Of a stretch of 64,000 nt of DNA, positions 49,952-63,800 are shown one piece after another. A model generated the notes under the pieces. That model did no database searches and had not been told where the DNA came from. It saw only the letters and a list, made by a program, of their open reading frames with translations. Source of the DNA: Prosopocoilus inquinatus (lineage: Eukaryota; Arthropoda; Insecta; Coleoptera; Lucanidae); the NCBI GenBank assembly GCA_036172665.1, contig CM069876.1, positions 43,121,001 to 43,185,000 on the forward strand. Reading direction: 5' to 3'. Each line of letters opens with the position of its first letter. Position 1 is the stretch's first letter. A program made the position numbers and the translations under genes.

Positions 49952-51877
49952 AGTCGTGTTTCTTTAATGCCACAATGGCTTCAATGATTGGCCAAAATGT
50001 CGTCTAATCTTTCCACCTGTGTAGGGATCACGACAAATAGAATTCTGTTTTTCTGACGTCACGTTGCCTTAGCAACGCCAAACGCTCGTGATACGGTAAA
50101 AGAGTAGAAACGACGTGACGTCACAAAAATACAATTCTATCCAGTGTTGCCAACTTATAGAAAAATTCGTTAAATCTAGAGATAATTTCAACCAAAAGGG
50201 AAAAATTGCAATAACTCATTAAAGTCTAGGGAATTCTGCAACTTCTTCGCAATAAAAGATAATCGTTACATTTTGTGAGAATGAGACAGAAAAAAGGATA
50301 AACAATCAGAAACAAAAAGAAAATAAGAAAATTTTTAATGACCCAGAAACACGATCGAAGTGAAAAAAATTTAATTTCCGAAGAAAACATAATAAAATTA
50401 TGTATCATAAGAAATTATAGTAAATATGTATGTATTATGCATACGTAAGCAATTAAAAAAAGAAAAACAAATGAAAAAATTCCTGTCTGAAGTAAAGAAA
50501 AAACACAAATGACGATCCAACGAGTAGAAAAAAAAAGAATTGAAAACGAATTGTAGATTTAAAATAAAAACAAATACTAAGGAACGTTCAAGACAAATAA
50601 TATCTCGAACTTCACAGTAATCAACAAACAAAAGCAAATCGTAAATGTAGCGACGGAACACCACGAATACGAAGAAAGTAAACGCAATAATTTCGGGAGA
50701 TAAACAAAAAAAAAAGAAAAGAAAAACAAATTATTAAATCAAAACGACGCCGACGCCTTCCTTACGAATTGACTGACAGAAATATTTGAAAATTGAAACA
50801 AATGACGATCGCAAGAAAAATAATCAAAAAGGGACGGAAATGTTTGAGAACTAATTTAAAACTTAAATACAAATGGCCGTACTCTCATCTCATGATTAAA
50901 GCATCTCATGATTAAAGTCGCCCCTAACTAAAGCCGCGATTAAAATAAACATGAACGATATAGCTTTATTTATGCGAATTTCATGAGTAAGAGAGTGAGA
51001 GAGAATTAAATCATGGCGTTGCTAAATTAAAGACGAAGTGAGAATACGGGTAAATAAGTCATAAACAAGTGACGATCGCGTTACATTAAAAACACAACTG
51101 TTTATTAAATTATAACTTTTTATTTCAGTTTCTTTTTTTAAATTTTTCTTCTTATTATTAAGCGCCATCTTGGGATAATGGGATTTGTAACCAGTAACGT
51201 CAAAATCGATTTTTTCTCTAAAAAAAAGGTACGAACTTCGAAATTTGATGAGTTGGCAATACTGTCTCTGATTGAGGCAAAGAGCAAGGTTAGGTTGTTT
51301 TAAGATTTTTCTTTCGTTTGTTTTAACAGTTAATTGCAGAGAAATTTCATAAATTTGACTGTGTAGGTGTGCTAGGACTAATTTTTATTGCTTTTCTTTT
51401 GAAATGTTTTGTAAACATGTTTTCAACTTTAACCTATTTAAATTCGCCAACTTAATTTAGGGAATTCCAGGGAAATACTGTATGCCGAAAAAGGAATTTT
51501 TGGTGGAGCTGATTGGCAACACTTATTCTATTCGTCGCAGAGATTCGTTGTGATCACTACACGCTGACTGTTTGACGTATATAAAAAAAGGATCATTTTG
51601 AAATTTTATTAAAACTTAAAAGTCCACTGTTACTATAGTCGAGTGAGCTGAGTTGTGTGACATAAGTGACATAACCAAAATACGTAACATCTCATAACTC
51701 ATAACATACGAATAGTTATTTAATAAAACTCATCGGTAACATAGAGCACAACTCTTAACCTAAATCACCTTGGTCACTAACATCATGGGGAGTTCTTTGG
51801 ATTACGTTAATTGAATTAAACTTACCTTCGATTGATACTTCTAGGTTATGTTTATTGTTTACCTTTACTTACACTTA
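49952..51877. other. Intergenic region between the 379-aa gene and the coiled-coil gene
   Basis: Contains the 104-bp element, purine-rich repeat at 50270-50900 (recurring aaatgacgatcg and aaaaacaaatga) and AT-rich DNA. The minus-strand AATAAA at 51856-51851 is 22 nt beyond the coiled-coil gene stop. No other gene is supported. Confidence 0.65.
50037..50140. mobile_element. 104-bp MITE-like element with CRE and X-box motifs
   Basis: atagaattctgtttttctga with cgtcacgt and the right end cgtgacgtcac with aaaaatacaattctat are inverted repeats. Both ends include TGACGTCA. GTTGCCTTAGCAAC (50063-50076) is a close RFX X-box. The element is about 85-190 bp upstream of the start codon of the 379-aa gene. 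Confidence 0.75.
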
Positions 51878-54800
51878 CTATTCATCCGAGCCGTGAATCA
51901 CGAATAACAGCGTTTCACACTCCGACTTTTGCAGGATCCCTTTCTCCGTCATGTCGCTGATGGCCGCTAGAGCGCGCTTGTTCATCAATTCCAAATTTCG
52001 CGACAGTTCTTGCTGCATTTCCAGCTCCCTGTTGGCGTTATGCAATTGGACATTAATTTGTCGCCTGCAATTTAAAAGTCACCTGAATTATTAGTCATCA
52101 TAAAACATTACCTCAAACCATAAATATAATACAATGTTAAAAAAATATACAGCGCGGGTTTAGGTTATAAAGTCGGGTTACTTCCGGAAAAACCGGAAGC
52201 GGCGGTATATTTATCTTCCGAATAACTTTTTAATAATTTATTTTCTTGTAGATCGTTTAAAACGTCTTCCGGCATTTAATCTCTTCTTTGCTGTTATTAT
52301 TTACAAGTACGATGTTTTTTTTTGTTTTAGTAAGGAACCAATGAAAGTAATTCGTACCTTTCGAATTCTGCTGATGCTACATCCTGCTGCAATCTGGCGA
52401 TTTCGTCCTGAAGGTTCAGGACTAGCTCGTGCTTGCAGTCCAGTTCAGTTTTTAATTCATCTATTCTTTCCTTAAATTAAGAAAAAAATTAATAAATGAG
52501 CGAAGCCCACTTATTTTAGTGTGTGAGTATGAAATGGAAAGCAGATTACCTTTGCTTCAAGCAGTTCGCCATTACAATGATTGTCTTCAGAAACTAACAC
52601 ACCGTATCTCTCTTTCAGGCTTTCATAGTTTTCTTTATAATCAGCCAACTGCAATTAAAAGTTTCAATTACCAAACGGTTAAAATTTTACGCAGAACGAA
52701 CGACATCGCCGCCATCTTGGATTCCAAAATGGCGTCGACACAACGGCCGAAGATAAAGACGAAAAAAAAAGATTTCTATGGCGTGGAAAAATCTATAGAA
52801 ATCAACTCTAGGTGAGAAGAGGAATGCAATCGACGCGACGTTTGGAAAGACGGAGCAGAAGAGAAAGCAATAAATAAACGAGTTAAACTTACTTGGGCTT
52901 CAAATTCCTCATATTTTGCCTGAATTTCGAGAGACACTTTCTTCGACTCGTCCAACATCAATCCCACCCGTTCCCCTTCTTCGGCCATTTCCTGCATTTT
53001 TCCCTTGCACTTGGCCAGCTCGTTCAAAACTGTTTCGTTCTTTTGAATCTCAGCAAACTATATATATATTTTTTTTGGATATCGATGGTTTTAATTAACT
53101 CCTGAGCACGCACTTACCTTTTCAGCTTCCACTTCACTTAACCTAAGCATGCAATCGTTCAACTTGTTTTCGATTTCCTGTCGCCCCAGCTTCTCGTCTA
53201 TGAGCAAATGGGCCGTCCTCAGCAACTTCTGCGCCAGTTCCTTGTGCGCTTCCTCCAAGCTAATGTGGCAGCTCTTATCAACAGGGCAGTCATCAGCGGG
53301 AGTCTGCAACGGGGCCTCAATTCTTTCGCCCAAATTACAAGCGGCCTCAATTCTTTCGCCCAAATCAAAAGCTCTGAAATCAGCAGCACGCGTTTTAATC
53401 TCCCAATGAAATAAAAAATGGCCCAATCACCAACCCCCCAATGTGTTCCAACTTGCTTGATAGAATCTGCACTTCCTCTTTCAACGAGTCGTTACAGATG
53501 ATTAGGGTCTCGCGTTCCGCGATTAATTCCAGCCTCTGGTCTTTGAGGTTCCGACTGGAACTGAATGTTCAAAAGAAAAGGGAATAATGGGTCAGCGAAC
53601 TGATTTACTTTTCAACGGCAATTTCTTCGTAGTCTCTCTTCATGTGTTCGTAGAGTTTCTCGATGGATACGTAATTCTCCTCCGAAACAGCCAGTTTTTC
53701 CGTCTTGGCTTTCAGCTCCTGAAAATTCGTTCGCTTTTGAAAAACCGAAACTCACTTCACTTTTCACGGCGACTTTTCGAACCTGCTTCAGTTCTTCCAG
53801 TCGCTCTTCGGCGCTGCCCTCCAAATTTTTGATGTGGCCCTTGAGCACGTCCCTTTGCCTCTCGAGGTTTCTGCGTTGGTGAGCCAAATCGTCGATTTGG
53901 GAGGCAAGTTGGCCGGATTCTTCTTGGACGCGTAGCAATTCATACTTTTGCTCGTTGTTTAGAGCTTCCAAGCGTTCCACATCTTTGGTTTTAAGCTCAA
54001 GCAGATCTTCAGATTCCTAAAAACAGTTGTAAAAGGTCTTCCTGGAATTAGAATGGCCGCAACGCGCTAACGTCAATGCAGCGTAAATTGGAGAGAAATC
54101 TTTGGGAATTCTTACAACCTCGTTGGCATCTTTGATGGGCAATTTAAATTAACCTACCCTTTGATTTTTCCAAGCCTGGTTCAAATCACCCTGCAGTTTC
54201 TGGACGTTCTTCTTTAAGTACTCCACACTATCCTCAAGAATCTCCCGTTCTTTAGTGATTCGCTCGATTTTCTCAAGTTCTTTGGCGTGCTCCGCCGATT
54301 CGCCTTTTAAGTCCAGGCGGAGCTGTTGAATCTCCTTTTCCTTTTCGGAAACGTCATGCTCCAATTGCATGACGACAGAGATCTTCTCGTAGATGAGCTG
54401 GTTGGCCTTGGTGATTCTATCGCGCAGTCTCTTGTTTTTGCCACGAAGACTCTCATTCTTCAAGTTTGAAGTAAGTGGCTTGGTCTATTTTGTTTTAATT
54501 TGTGGATTTTTTACCTTCAGGTTGGTTTTCGCTTGTTTCTCCAGTAGCTCCCCCCGTTGGCAAACAAGGGCGTCGAAATCCTCCATTATTTCCTTCACGG
54601 CGTCTCGTTCTTTACTTTGAATTTCTTTGGCGGCCTCCAACTGGAGATGGTGATGTGGCAAGCGTGATTATTTGTTGCGAATTAAATTAAAAAGCCTGCT
54701 TACGTCTTTGGAGGTCATCAATTCCGCGGACTTTTGAACTTCCGTCTGCTTGATCTGCTCGTCCAATTTGCAGTGGAGGACGTCCTTCATGCTGCACGCC

Positions 54801-57800
54801 GCCGAGAGTTCTTGGCACAACGCGACTTTCTCCTGCAGGTTCTCCTGTTGCATGTCGTTGAGCGCCTTCACGTTCTTCTGCAACTCGCCGATCACCGCGT
54901 CCCTCTCGCTCACTTCGTGCTGAAGAACCTCCCCCAGTTGCTTGTTGTATTCGGCGATGAGCTGCAATAGGAAAAGATGAGTTATTCAAATCCGGAATCA
55001 TGGGAGGGAAGGTGCAAACCGCCAATCTATTCGCTTCCGTGTTCATGGTGAATAAGTCGCCTTCGAGCTGCTCCATCCTACCAAATTCAGTTTGCAGTTT
55101 GCCGAACATGATGTTCAGAAAGGTTTTTTCCTCGAGGTGGCGGACTCGTTCGTTTTGCAGAGCTGGAAACTCATCAGATGATGGACCACTTGAAGCAAAC
55201 TTGCCCCCAAATTACCTTGCAAGGTCGACTGTTGCGTTGCAAGTTGCTCCTCCATGTCCAAATTTTTGCGACGCAGCTCCTCCAATTCCCCAAACAGATG
55301 GTTGGCCCTGTCGGCGTCTTTTTCGAGCTGCGCCTTTTCCAGCTCGGACTGCTCAAGTTTATCAAGGGCGGAATCTCTTTCATGCAAGACCTAAAGCACT
55401 CGTGAGTTTGGCGCAAGAACTATAAGATGAGTGCTGCCCACCTGGTGATAGGTTGTCTGGAGTGAGGACAGTTGGTTTTTGGCGCTTGCCAATTCCCGGA
55501 TTGCATCTCCGGTTCCGGAAGCCAAAATGATCTGGCTTAACCCATCGACGTGCTCGCGGAAAGCTTGAGTTTCAAGCTTCAAGGATTCGATTTGCAAGTC
55601 CTTGGCCAAAACCTACAATCAATTTTATAGTTATTGCCAAAACGACTTTCTGGTTTGGGGGAAGAAACTGGGAACACCTCTTCTTCCAATCTCCTCACGC
55701 CATCAGTCGCTTTTTGCAAGAGCCCTTCCTTTGCTGTGGTTTCAACCTTTTGCCTTTCAAGTGCTTCCGCTTGTGCCTTCAAAGTTTCAACGTCTTTGGC
55801 TTGCTCCGCGAGCGATTTGATTTTGCTTGCGGATTCTTCAGCTAGTTCCAACAACTTTGCATTTTCTGCTTTGAGGGCCTCCCTGAATGAATGCAAGGGA
55901 TCGTTGATAATATGAAAGAATTAAATAGGGTGGGCGAATACGAACGTTGCCTTCCGATTGGACGCGAGTTCCTTCGTCATGGTGATGAGGTGGTCTGCTA
56001 GATCGTTGATGAAAGAGCGTGAGATCTTGATTAAATGAGAGAGCGAATTTTTGGGCACCTAAAAACAGCAAATTCATTTATTAAGTTCCAATTGTTGAGG
56101 TAAGAAGACTTTGCCCGCCAAATATGATCCACGATGGCGCGGGCGTCAAATAAAAGCAGCAAAGACCATCCCACTTGATTTTTCCCCATCAAATTAAAAA
56201 CCCGTCACCTTTTTGACATAACCCAGAACTCTTTTACGCCCCCAAAGATGCAAGACGTATCGATGACAGGTTCGCGCTTTTCAAGTCAATCTATGAATAA
56301 CCACTCCTCTCGCCGGTCAGCTCAAGCTTCGATGATCTCCTGGGGTTCCCTCTCACATTCGATCACGTCCGCTCCATCTCAAGCCCTGGGATATTCATGG
56401 TACGCCTCGAGGCGCTCGTTGGTATCCCGAAAGACCGGCAATAAAGTTTTTCCTTACGCCGCTGCGGCCATTATCAGCGAAGCCAAGTTCAAGTTGGATA
56501 TAATAACGGAAGTGATCGACGAAGAAATCGATCTGTCTTGGGAATGGTTGGACTTCTATAAACCCCCCGAAATACGGTAACCCCTCTAGGATTGAACCAA
56601 ATTAGATTGTCGGGAAAAATCGCAATCCTTTCCAGATTCACTGAGAAAACCGAAACTGAAAGCGAGAAGTACAACGGGCGTAGGAAGTGCAAGAAGTACT
56701 CTTGCATTCTGCGCGAAACTCTGAAGACCTGCATGGATGAACTGATGGATTCCGGCACCTTCGAGATCATAGGGAAGGTGGAGAAGCGCATCGCCAAACA
56801 GTTCAGAGATGAAGAACGATTAAGGCAGGAACATTACATGAACATGAAACGTCTGGGGGAGGTGAGGAAGGCCCTTGAGAATGCTAATCGCGTGAACAAG
56901 GCGAAGCTGAACAAGAAGGCGGAAGAGCTTCACAAAATCCGAGGGGCCTACGAAGAAAAACTTGGTAGGTAGTTCTCGAATTAACCAAACCCCCAATTGA
57001 CGATCAGATTATACCCCTTTCCTTCCTTCCTTCTTAGCTTACTCGCAGTTTGAATTGGGGTACGTGAAGGCTTACGAAAACAACCGGTGTTACCTCAAGA
57101 AGTTCTCCGACGAAAGCGCAGAGCAAAAGCTGCGAGACGAAGTAAGTAAATATGATGTGCAAATCAAGAACGAGAATAGAATACACGCGGAAATAGAAGA
57201 ATATTTGGAGAGTTACGCGTCGGTAAGGCAAAGTCTTCTTCTTCTTCTGTTCTATCTCTTAACGAACGCACAGCATATAGAGAACGAAACGAAGGACTGG
57301 ATAAGTAAGTACGACGCGGATGAAGAGAGATTGGACCAGGAGATCTCAGAAGCCAAGGAACGAAAGTCAAAGTTGGAACAGCAACACGAAGATCTCCAGC
57401 GGGAGTTTACGAAACGCACCGCGGAAATCGACGAGTGGCTGGCCAAAAGGAAACAAATTAAAGAAGAGGAGGAGACCTTGAAGATACAAAACCGCGCGGC
57501 CACAATCATACAGGTCTACCCCAGGCAATCATTTTCTTGAAACTAACCGAAAAAGATTTCAGGCTTGGTGGAGGGGGGAAATGCAGAGGAAGCATCTGGG
57601 GCCTTTCTCGAACAAGAGAAAAAAAGGCAAGAAGGGGGCGAAAGCCAAAGCTAGAACGAAAGCCAAGAAGATTAAGCTTAAGAAATAAACAGCGCTGCTT
57701 ATTTTATTTATTTATTGTATTTTACTTAAACTACTTACTTTTATTAAAGCAATAATTTATTTTACCTGATTCACGTTGTACCATTTAATGTCGGGGAACA

Positions 57801-60800
57801 GGGGCGCCAGCTTCTCCTTGACTTTCAGCATGTCCTCAAGAAGGACCTCGGCGGAATTTAGGGATTGCTTCAAGACGTCCTCCGCCATCCCCAGTTCTTC
57901 GGACATCGCCGTCAATTGCATGGTGAATTGAACCTTTGCATTTTCTAAAATCTCTGCAATCAAAAAAGGCGATTGGGAAGGGGGCGGGGGGCGAGGCTGA
58001 AGGTAGGCTCACCGTTTTTCTCTTGTAATTCTGACCTGATGTCTTCTAGTTGTTGCTTTTCCAGTTCGCGCTGCGCTTCCTCTTTGCTTGCTAAGGTTTC
58101 GAACTGGCATTGGAGATTTCGCAGCTCCGCTTCAAATTTCTGGTGCAGAAGCTTTTGCTGAATTTCTTCTTGATTTTCCTTCGACAGTTCCTGACTGGGG
58201 TTAGCCAATAATTCCTTGCACGTTTTGTTTAATTGGGGTTTTCCAACAGCACCCTCAGCAGCATTATCTCTTCGATTAATCCAATGAGGTGCGGCCAAAA
58301 GTGGTTCCCTACAAAATCTGGTATGATTTAATCATTTGCCTTGTGCCACTGGGCTTACTGGTGAGTGTGGCTGTGGTCTCCTCCTTTTTCGCCTGCCGAA
58401 TTTGGACTTCTCTGTTGTTCGTCGCTTTGAAATTCATTTCTTCTCTTTGCCATTCGTTGCGTTAAATTGCTCATTTTGAAAGGACCAATCGACGGATTGT
58501 CTCCGATGATTTCCAGTTTCGCGTTGCTTTTTGGCTTTGCTTTGCTTTTGATCTTCGCAAGCAGGGTTGTGAAGACGTTGTTTACTTTTGTCGGTTCCTT
58601 TTTGCCTGCGAGTGTTGGGGGTGTGCTTCGCATCGTTGAACTCTGGAAATTTCTTTGATGAAGAAAATTGGAAGCCGTCGTAAGAACTTGAACGAATAAG
58701 ATTTGGAAGGAAATCAGATTTACTATACTACATGTACAGGAAAGTGAAAGGGGAAGTTTCCAAAACGGGAATGAAAGGCTGAAGATGTAAATCTTCAAAA
58801 TTAAAAGGAAGGCCATCGAAAATGTCAGTCAAATCCCAAGAAAATTGAACGCCCTGTTAATATAAGAATTTGAATGAATGAGATTTGGAAGGAAATTAAA
58901 TATACTGCATGTACAGGAAAGAAGGACTTTTGGGGAAGTTTCCAAAAGGGAAGGAAATGCAGCAGAACTGAAAAATCGGAGAGACAAAAAACAAATTCGA
59001 TTTGCAATAATAATCGAAAATGTTGGTCAAACCCCAAAGTATGAGCGTCAATTTCAAAATCTTGGGGAAGTCATGACTATAAGTTATCATGATTTTCCTT
59101 CAGCATGCTTTGTTAAGGTTAGGTCTACATTAACCTCTGGCTTTCGCCCATACGTTGTCATTTCATCAACTTTCTTAATCGCCACTGGAATCATTAAAAT
59201 AATCAATGAGGAGGCGCTGGGTGAAGGACCTAATTGAAAGATGACTTCGACGCCTAATGAAGGTGACCATGGGGGAATCTCTCTCCATTCAATTCGTGTT
59301 GTAGTTCCTGTTTAGGGGTTCCTAGAAAGGGACTGTGCTACTTACCTTTCGTTGGCCAAATACCTAACTAAAGCAGCATAATTTGGACAGGCTTAAAAAG
59401 GCCTTAAGGAATGGTTTACGCATCTTTAACATCCGGTATTGAGGGTGACCAAGGTGGAATCTCTATCCATCCAATTCGTGTATTTCCAGTTTAGAGGTTT
59501 CTAGAGAAGGACTTTGCTACTTAACTTTCGTTGGCCAATTACCTGCTAGAGCTGCATAATTTGGGCAGGCTTAGAAAACCCTAAAGAAATGGCCTATGCA
59601 GGGGATGCGGTATTGAGTAGAAGAAATGTCTCATTCCCCGAATGGGACAACTCCCACTCTCCGAATAAGACAACCGACACTTTTCAAATCACAAGACTAT
59701 GGACACTCGTGCTCGTCAGTCAAAGATGACATTCCTAACGCGACGGTGGAGATTTAAATATCCTCAGAGGGCCTACCACCTAACGAATCATATCCAACTC
59801 GCCAATCGAAAACAAACAAAGAGATGCAAACTAATTTTGCCGAAAAGGCACCGCCTTGCAGGTGTTACAACAACCGGACGCTTGCGCGGGGGACGATTGA
59901 TGTTTATAAGCGTCGGTTTTCTCTGAGCTTCCGAAACCATGACGAATAACCATATGTGTAGTACCGTAAAAGAAATACCTTGAGGGCGGCGCTGTTTGAC
60001 GATTGTAAATCTGTCAAATCGCGGCGAAAAGAATTGCGTGTCGGCGGAAATGTTTGAACTTGCAAGGACGCATTTTCTACGACGCAAACAAACGAAATAA
60101 TTGCAGGTACTTTTTGATAAATTACGTCAGAATATTTTGCGCTGTAATAAGTAGAGAGCGGAATTTTTAAGGGATTGCAACGGCAATGTTCGATGTATGG
60201 ACGCGCACTAGTAGAAGCCGGCCTCCGCATAGATTAATATTTAGTGCATCAATGCAAGGTCCCTAGTAATCCAGATAAATACCAATAATATGCATTTGTA
60301 TGTTCACTCTTTCTGCCTTTGAATCCCGTAAAAAAATCCTCTCTCTAGTAATAAACCTACAGTCTTCTGCAAAACACCAGCACGTTCCTACTAACGGAAA
60401 TTTGAACCGTAACAATTTCGTACGAACGGAAGTATGAAATCGAACGATACCTTTCTTTGGTTGAAAGAAACGCTTGAAGCTATTAGCTTCAGCAATTTTT
60501 TTATGGCATGCACGTCTTCTGTGTTCAAACCGTTCTCTTTTGGCTTTCCATTTTCGCTGCTCAGGTTCACCTGTGAGTCATTCGATTCGTCTTCCAATTT
60601 GAAATCACCTGGAAGCGTAAGCGGAATTAAAATATGTAATTGTGTTGTGCCCTCAATAAGAAGTCCTTTGGTGAAATGATGATAAGGAGAGTTTCCAATG
60701 AAACTGGAGAAACAAAATAAGATAGGGCATGCTTCTCTGATAAGATAACTTAAATAATACAAATTTATATCCGAAATGTTTTTTTGCAATGTAGAATTAA

Positions 60801-63800
60801 TTATATCAATTCTGATTTGATTTTGCTAAAAAATAATCAGTATCGTAGACCTCAAGGTACTAATAATGTTGTTAGGACCTATGCGTTTTCTTCATTCAAT
60901 TTATTTAAATGAACAAACCTATTTCTTACAGGTTGACAATAAAATTAGAGCTAGCTTAGCTTAGCTGCCCTTTCACGTGCTGGTACTGCTCTCTGGCCTA
61001 ATGGTACATGCACAAGCTAGTGCTGCCACATAGTCTAGTTCTAGCGTCTAGCTAAACAATATAAAGGCAATTGAGGACGCACGAACAGATATTGCCAGCT
61101 GTAATTCATTTATTACATTTTTTATTTAGCCACAGGTACATAGACCATTTTGCATGACATTGGGCTTTGCTCATAGACCCATTTGCTGTCAAAATATCAA
61201 TTTTTTATTTTTTGACACCTAGACCCTTTCGAAGTTATGGTCTCTCAATTTTTTCAAGACTTTCACCCGTAGTTATTTACCTGGAGCAATTTGTTCTTGC
61301 TGAGTATGATTAAATCCTTTCAGCTCATTACTTTTCCTTTGACTTTGACATTCCAAATCAGCTGGGGTTTCATCCATGTAGTCGTTAAGTCGAAGTAAGA
61401 GTCCCAACGTGTGCACTGAAACCTCGCTAAAATGAATGAAAAGGAATAAGAACGGAGGGCTTGGCTTACTTGGTTGCTCGTTTTTATCAAAAGGAGGAGG
61501 GCTATCTTCTTTAATTTTAAAATTTCCTCCTTAAACAAAAATACGTTAAATAACGACATCCTGCGATCGCTTTGTGACAAGTGATTTGCAGGGGAACCCT
61601 CGAGCTGTGCTTCTGCTGACGAAACCCAAATGGTGCCGGAATAGCTGTACAGAGAAGGATGCGCGAGGGATCCACTGCACTCAAAAAGGGTTTGCAACAA
61701 AATTGTTAATAAATTGGTCAACATTTGTTTAGGTTCAAGGTTAATTGGCGGTGTATTTGCTTTTAGAAATAAAATAGTCACACCTGCTTCCGGTAGAACT
61801 TTCGTTTTCTGTTTGGAACAGAATTTGGGCTTGGCACTACAAGATTGATTGCATTCCCCAAAGTGGCAATCGGAAGAAGAAGAAGAATATCCAATAATTG
61901 TTTTAAGCTCTCTGATTCTCCGTCGTTCGCTGGTTAATTCATCTTCCGTAGCTTTTACGTGACGTACGAAATTATATTTTAAAGCCGAAGCTAAAATTAA
62001 GTTTATTAAAAAAATGTTTTGACTTGTATGCTCGGTTTTGACAATAGTTTTGAAAATTGCATTACTTTCTGGTTCTTCTTTGAGTTGTAAAAGTTCCTCT
62101 AGCTCCACGATTTCCCGCTGTTTTAGGAGCACTTCGTCCTTCAACTTCTTCATTTGCTCTTTTAGAAGCTGCAGACGAAGCTTCGACGTATATTTCCGAG
62201 GTTCAGTTTTTTGTTTTGCTATTATAAAAATGAACCGGAATAAAAATTTAGAAGAAATTCTAAAAATGCAGGTACGTTACGCGGTTCCAAATATAATTAC
62301 GAACTAAAGGAATTTTATTTGTCAAAATAAAATTGAAGAAAACTCAACATCGAATCACGTTCGCCCCAATGTAAGTGACATTTTTGACAATTTTGGACAG
62401 TTGATATTTGACAACTGTCATAATTTTTGTGAGGTTAAGTTTGTTTGTCGATTCATTACTCCAGAGTACTCTCAGAATATTTTCATCTTTTTTTTTAACT
62501 TAGAGCAAGGCACCGAAAACTCCATGATGGCATGACAAATGTATTTGTTTGGACAATTTACGTTTGACAGCTGTTGTAATTTTTTGTATGGTTAAGTTTG
62601 TTCTTTTATAAAGAAACTGAGCTTAGACTAGTTGAGGTGAGTGGCTCAGCTCAGAGAAAAAGTGTCTAAATGGAACAACTGAAATTAATTCCTTATGTTG
62701 CCGACTTCACCGAAGCACTAATGCTCTTGGGCACTTCAAAAGAGCTACTACCCCCGCTCTCGCTTGTTTCGGGGAAACGGGAATGCATTCATAGATAGCC
62801 GCACGGCAAATAAATACTTAATAAATACAACACTTGCAGTTGTAACGTTTAACATGTGGGCGGATAGGTACTTCCCCCGTCCCTGATTTAAAGTTTAGAG
62901 TTTTCGATGTTGGTTGTTTAAAAACTGAGTATACGATTAAAGTCTCTCTTTTTTTAAATTTTATTACCACCTGTTTCCACCGAACGTCTCATCTGTTCTT
63001 GTAATTTCCTGTTTCTCCTTCGGGCCATCAGCAAATCATCCTTAACAGCGTGCAAGTGACTCAACACTCCAGCAAAATCAGCGTCCCTGCTCAGGTTTAA
63101 CGAGCTGATTTCATTGCCTGGAATTTACTTCGTTATTTTTAATTAAAACAAACTCAATGGCCTAAGTAGTTACTATCATCACCCTCTGGAAGATTTAGGT
63201 AATCTTCTTGAAGCAAATCATCATCACATTTTTTTTCAGGTCGTGAGTTATGTAGTACTTGTCGTATTGCTGAAAAGAAGGACTCAGTTTTCAAGTCCGT
63301 TCCAGCGCAGTCATCCAGTTCATCTGTTGATCGAAAAGGAAAAAAATAATTTAGAGCACGTGACCTAAACGAGTGAGTGCAGAGACCTATCGTTGCGTCG
63401 GGGTTTCTGGGGAAAATTCGAAAGACTTGCTCGTCCTCCCTTGCACGAAATCGCCTGTCAAAAAAGAAGCTTATGTACTCAAAACCATTTTCAGTATTTT
63501 CAGTTTACCTCCGTATAAGTTGGTCCAGTGGAGTTTGGAATTCTCTCGAACTCTGTTTATTAAAGTAAGTTAGATACTGTGGAGGAGGCAGGTCTTCTAT
63601 TGATGTCTTGCCGAGAGCGAGAATCTGCTGAATATGACAGCGCTTTCGCTTGGGGTGCATTATCTCAGAATATCTTCATCTCGCTTTGTTATCCGAGGTT
63701 AGAACGAGACGAAGATACTTTGAGTATAAATAGTGCACCCTAATCGAAAGCGCTATAAGTGTAAGCGAGTCAAGACGAATTTACTTACCAAATTATGATC

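Larger units (their letters stand above)
58643..60450 (-). other. Coiled-coil gene intron 10
   Basis: 1.8 kb with the 182-bp and 181-bp tandem duplications and a GC-richer segment at 59690-60230. No coding exon is supported. Confidence 0.6.

Noticed and set aside
52519..52815. 98-codon plus-strand ORF across coiled-coil exons
   Set aside because: It overlaps an exon in antisense and runs through introns.
58355..58816. 153-codon ORF starting upstream of 58642 as the gene start
   Set aside because: The upstream part is a low-complexity intron tract; an acceptor at 58643 and matching phase from 60451 explain the frame better.
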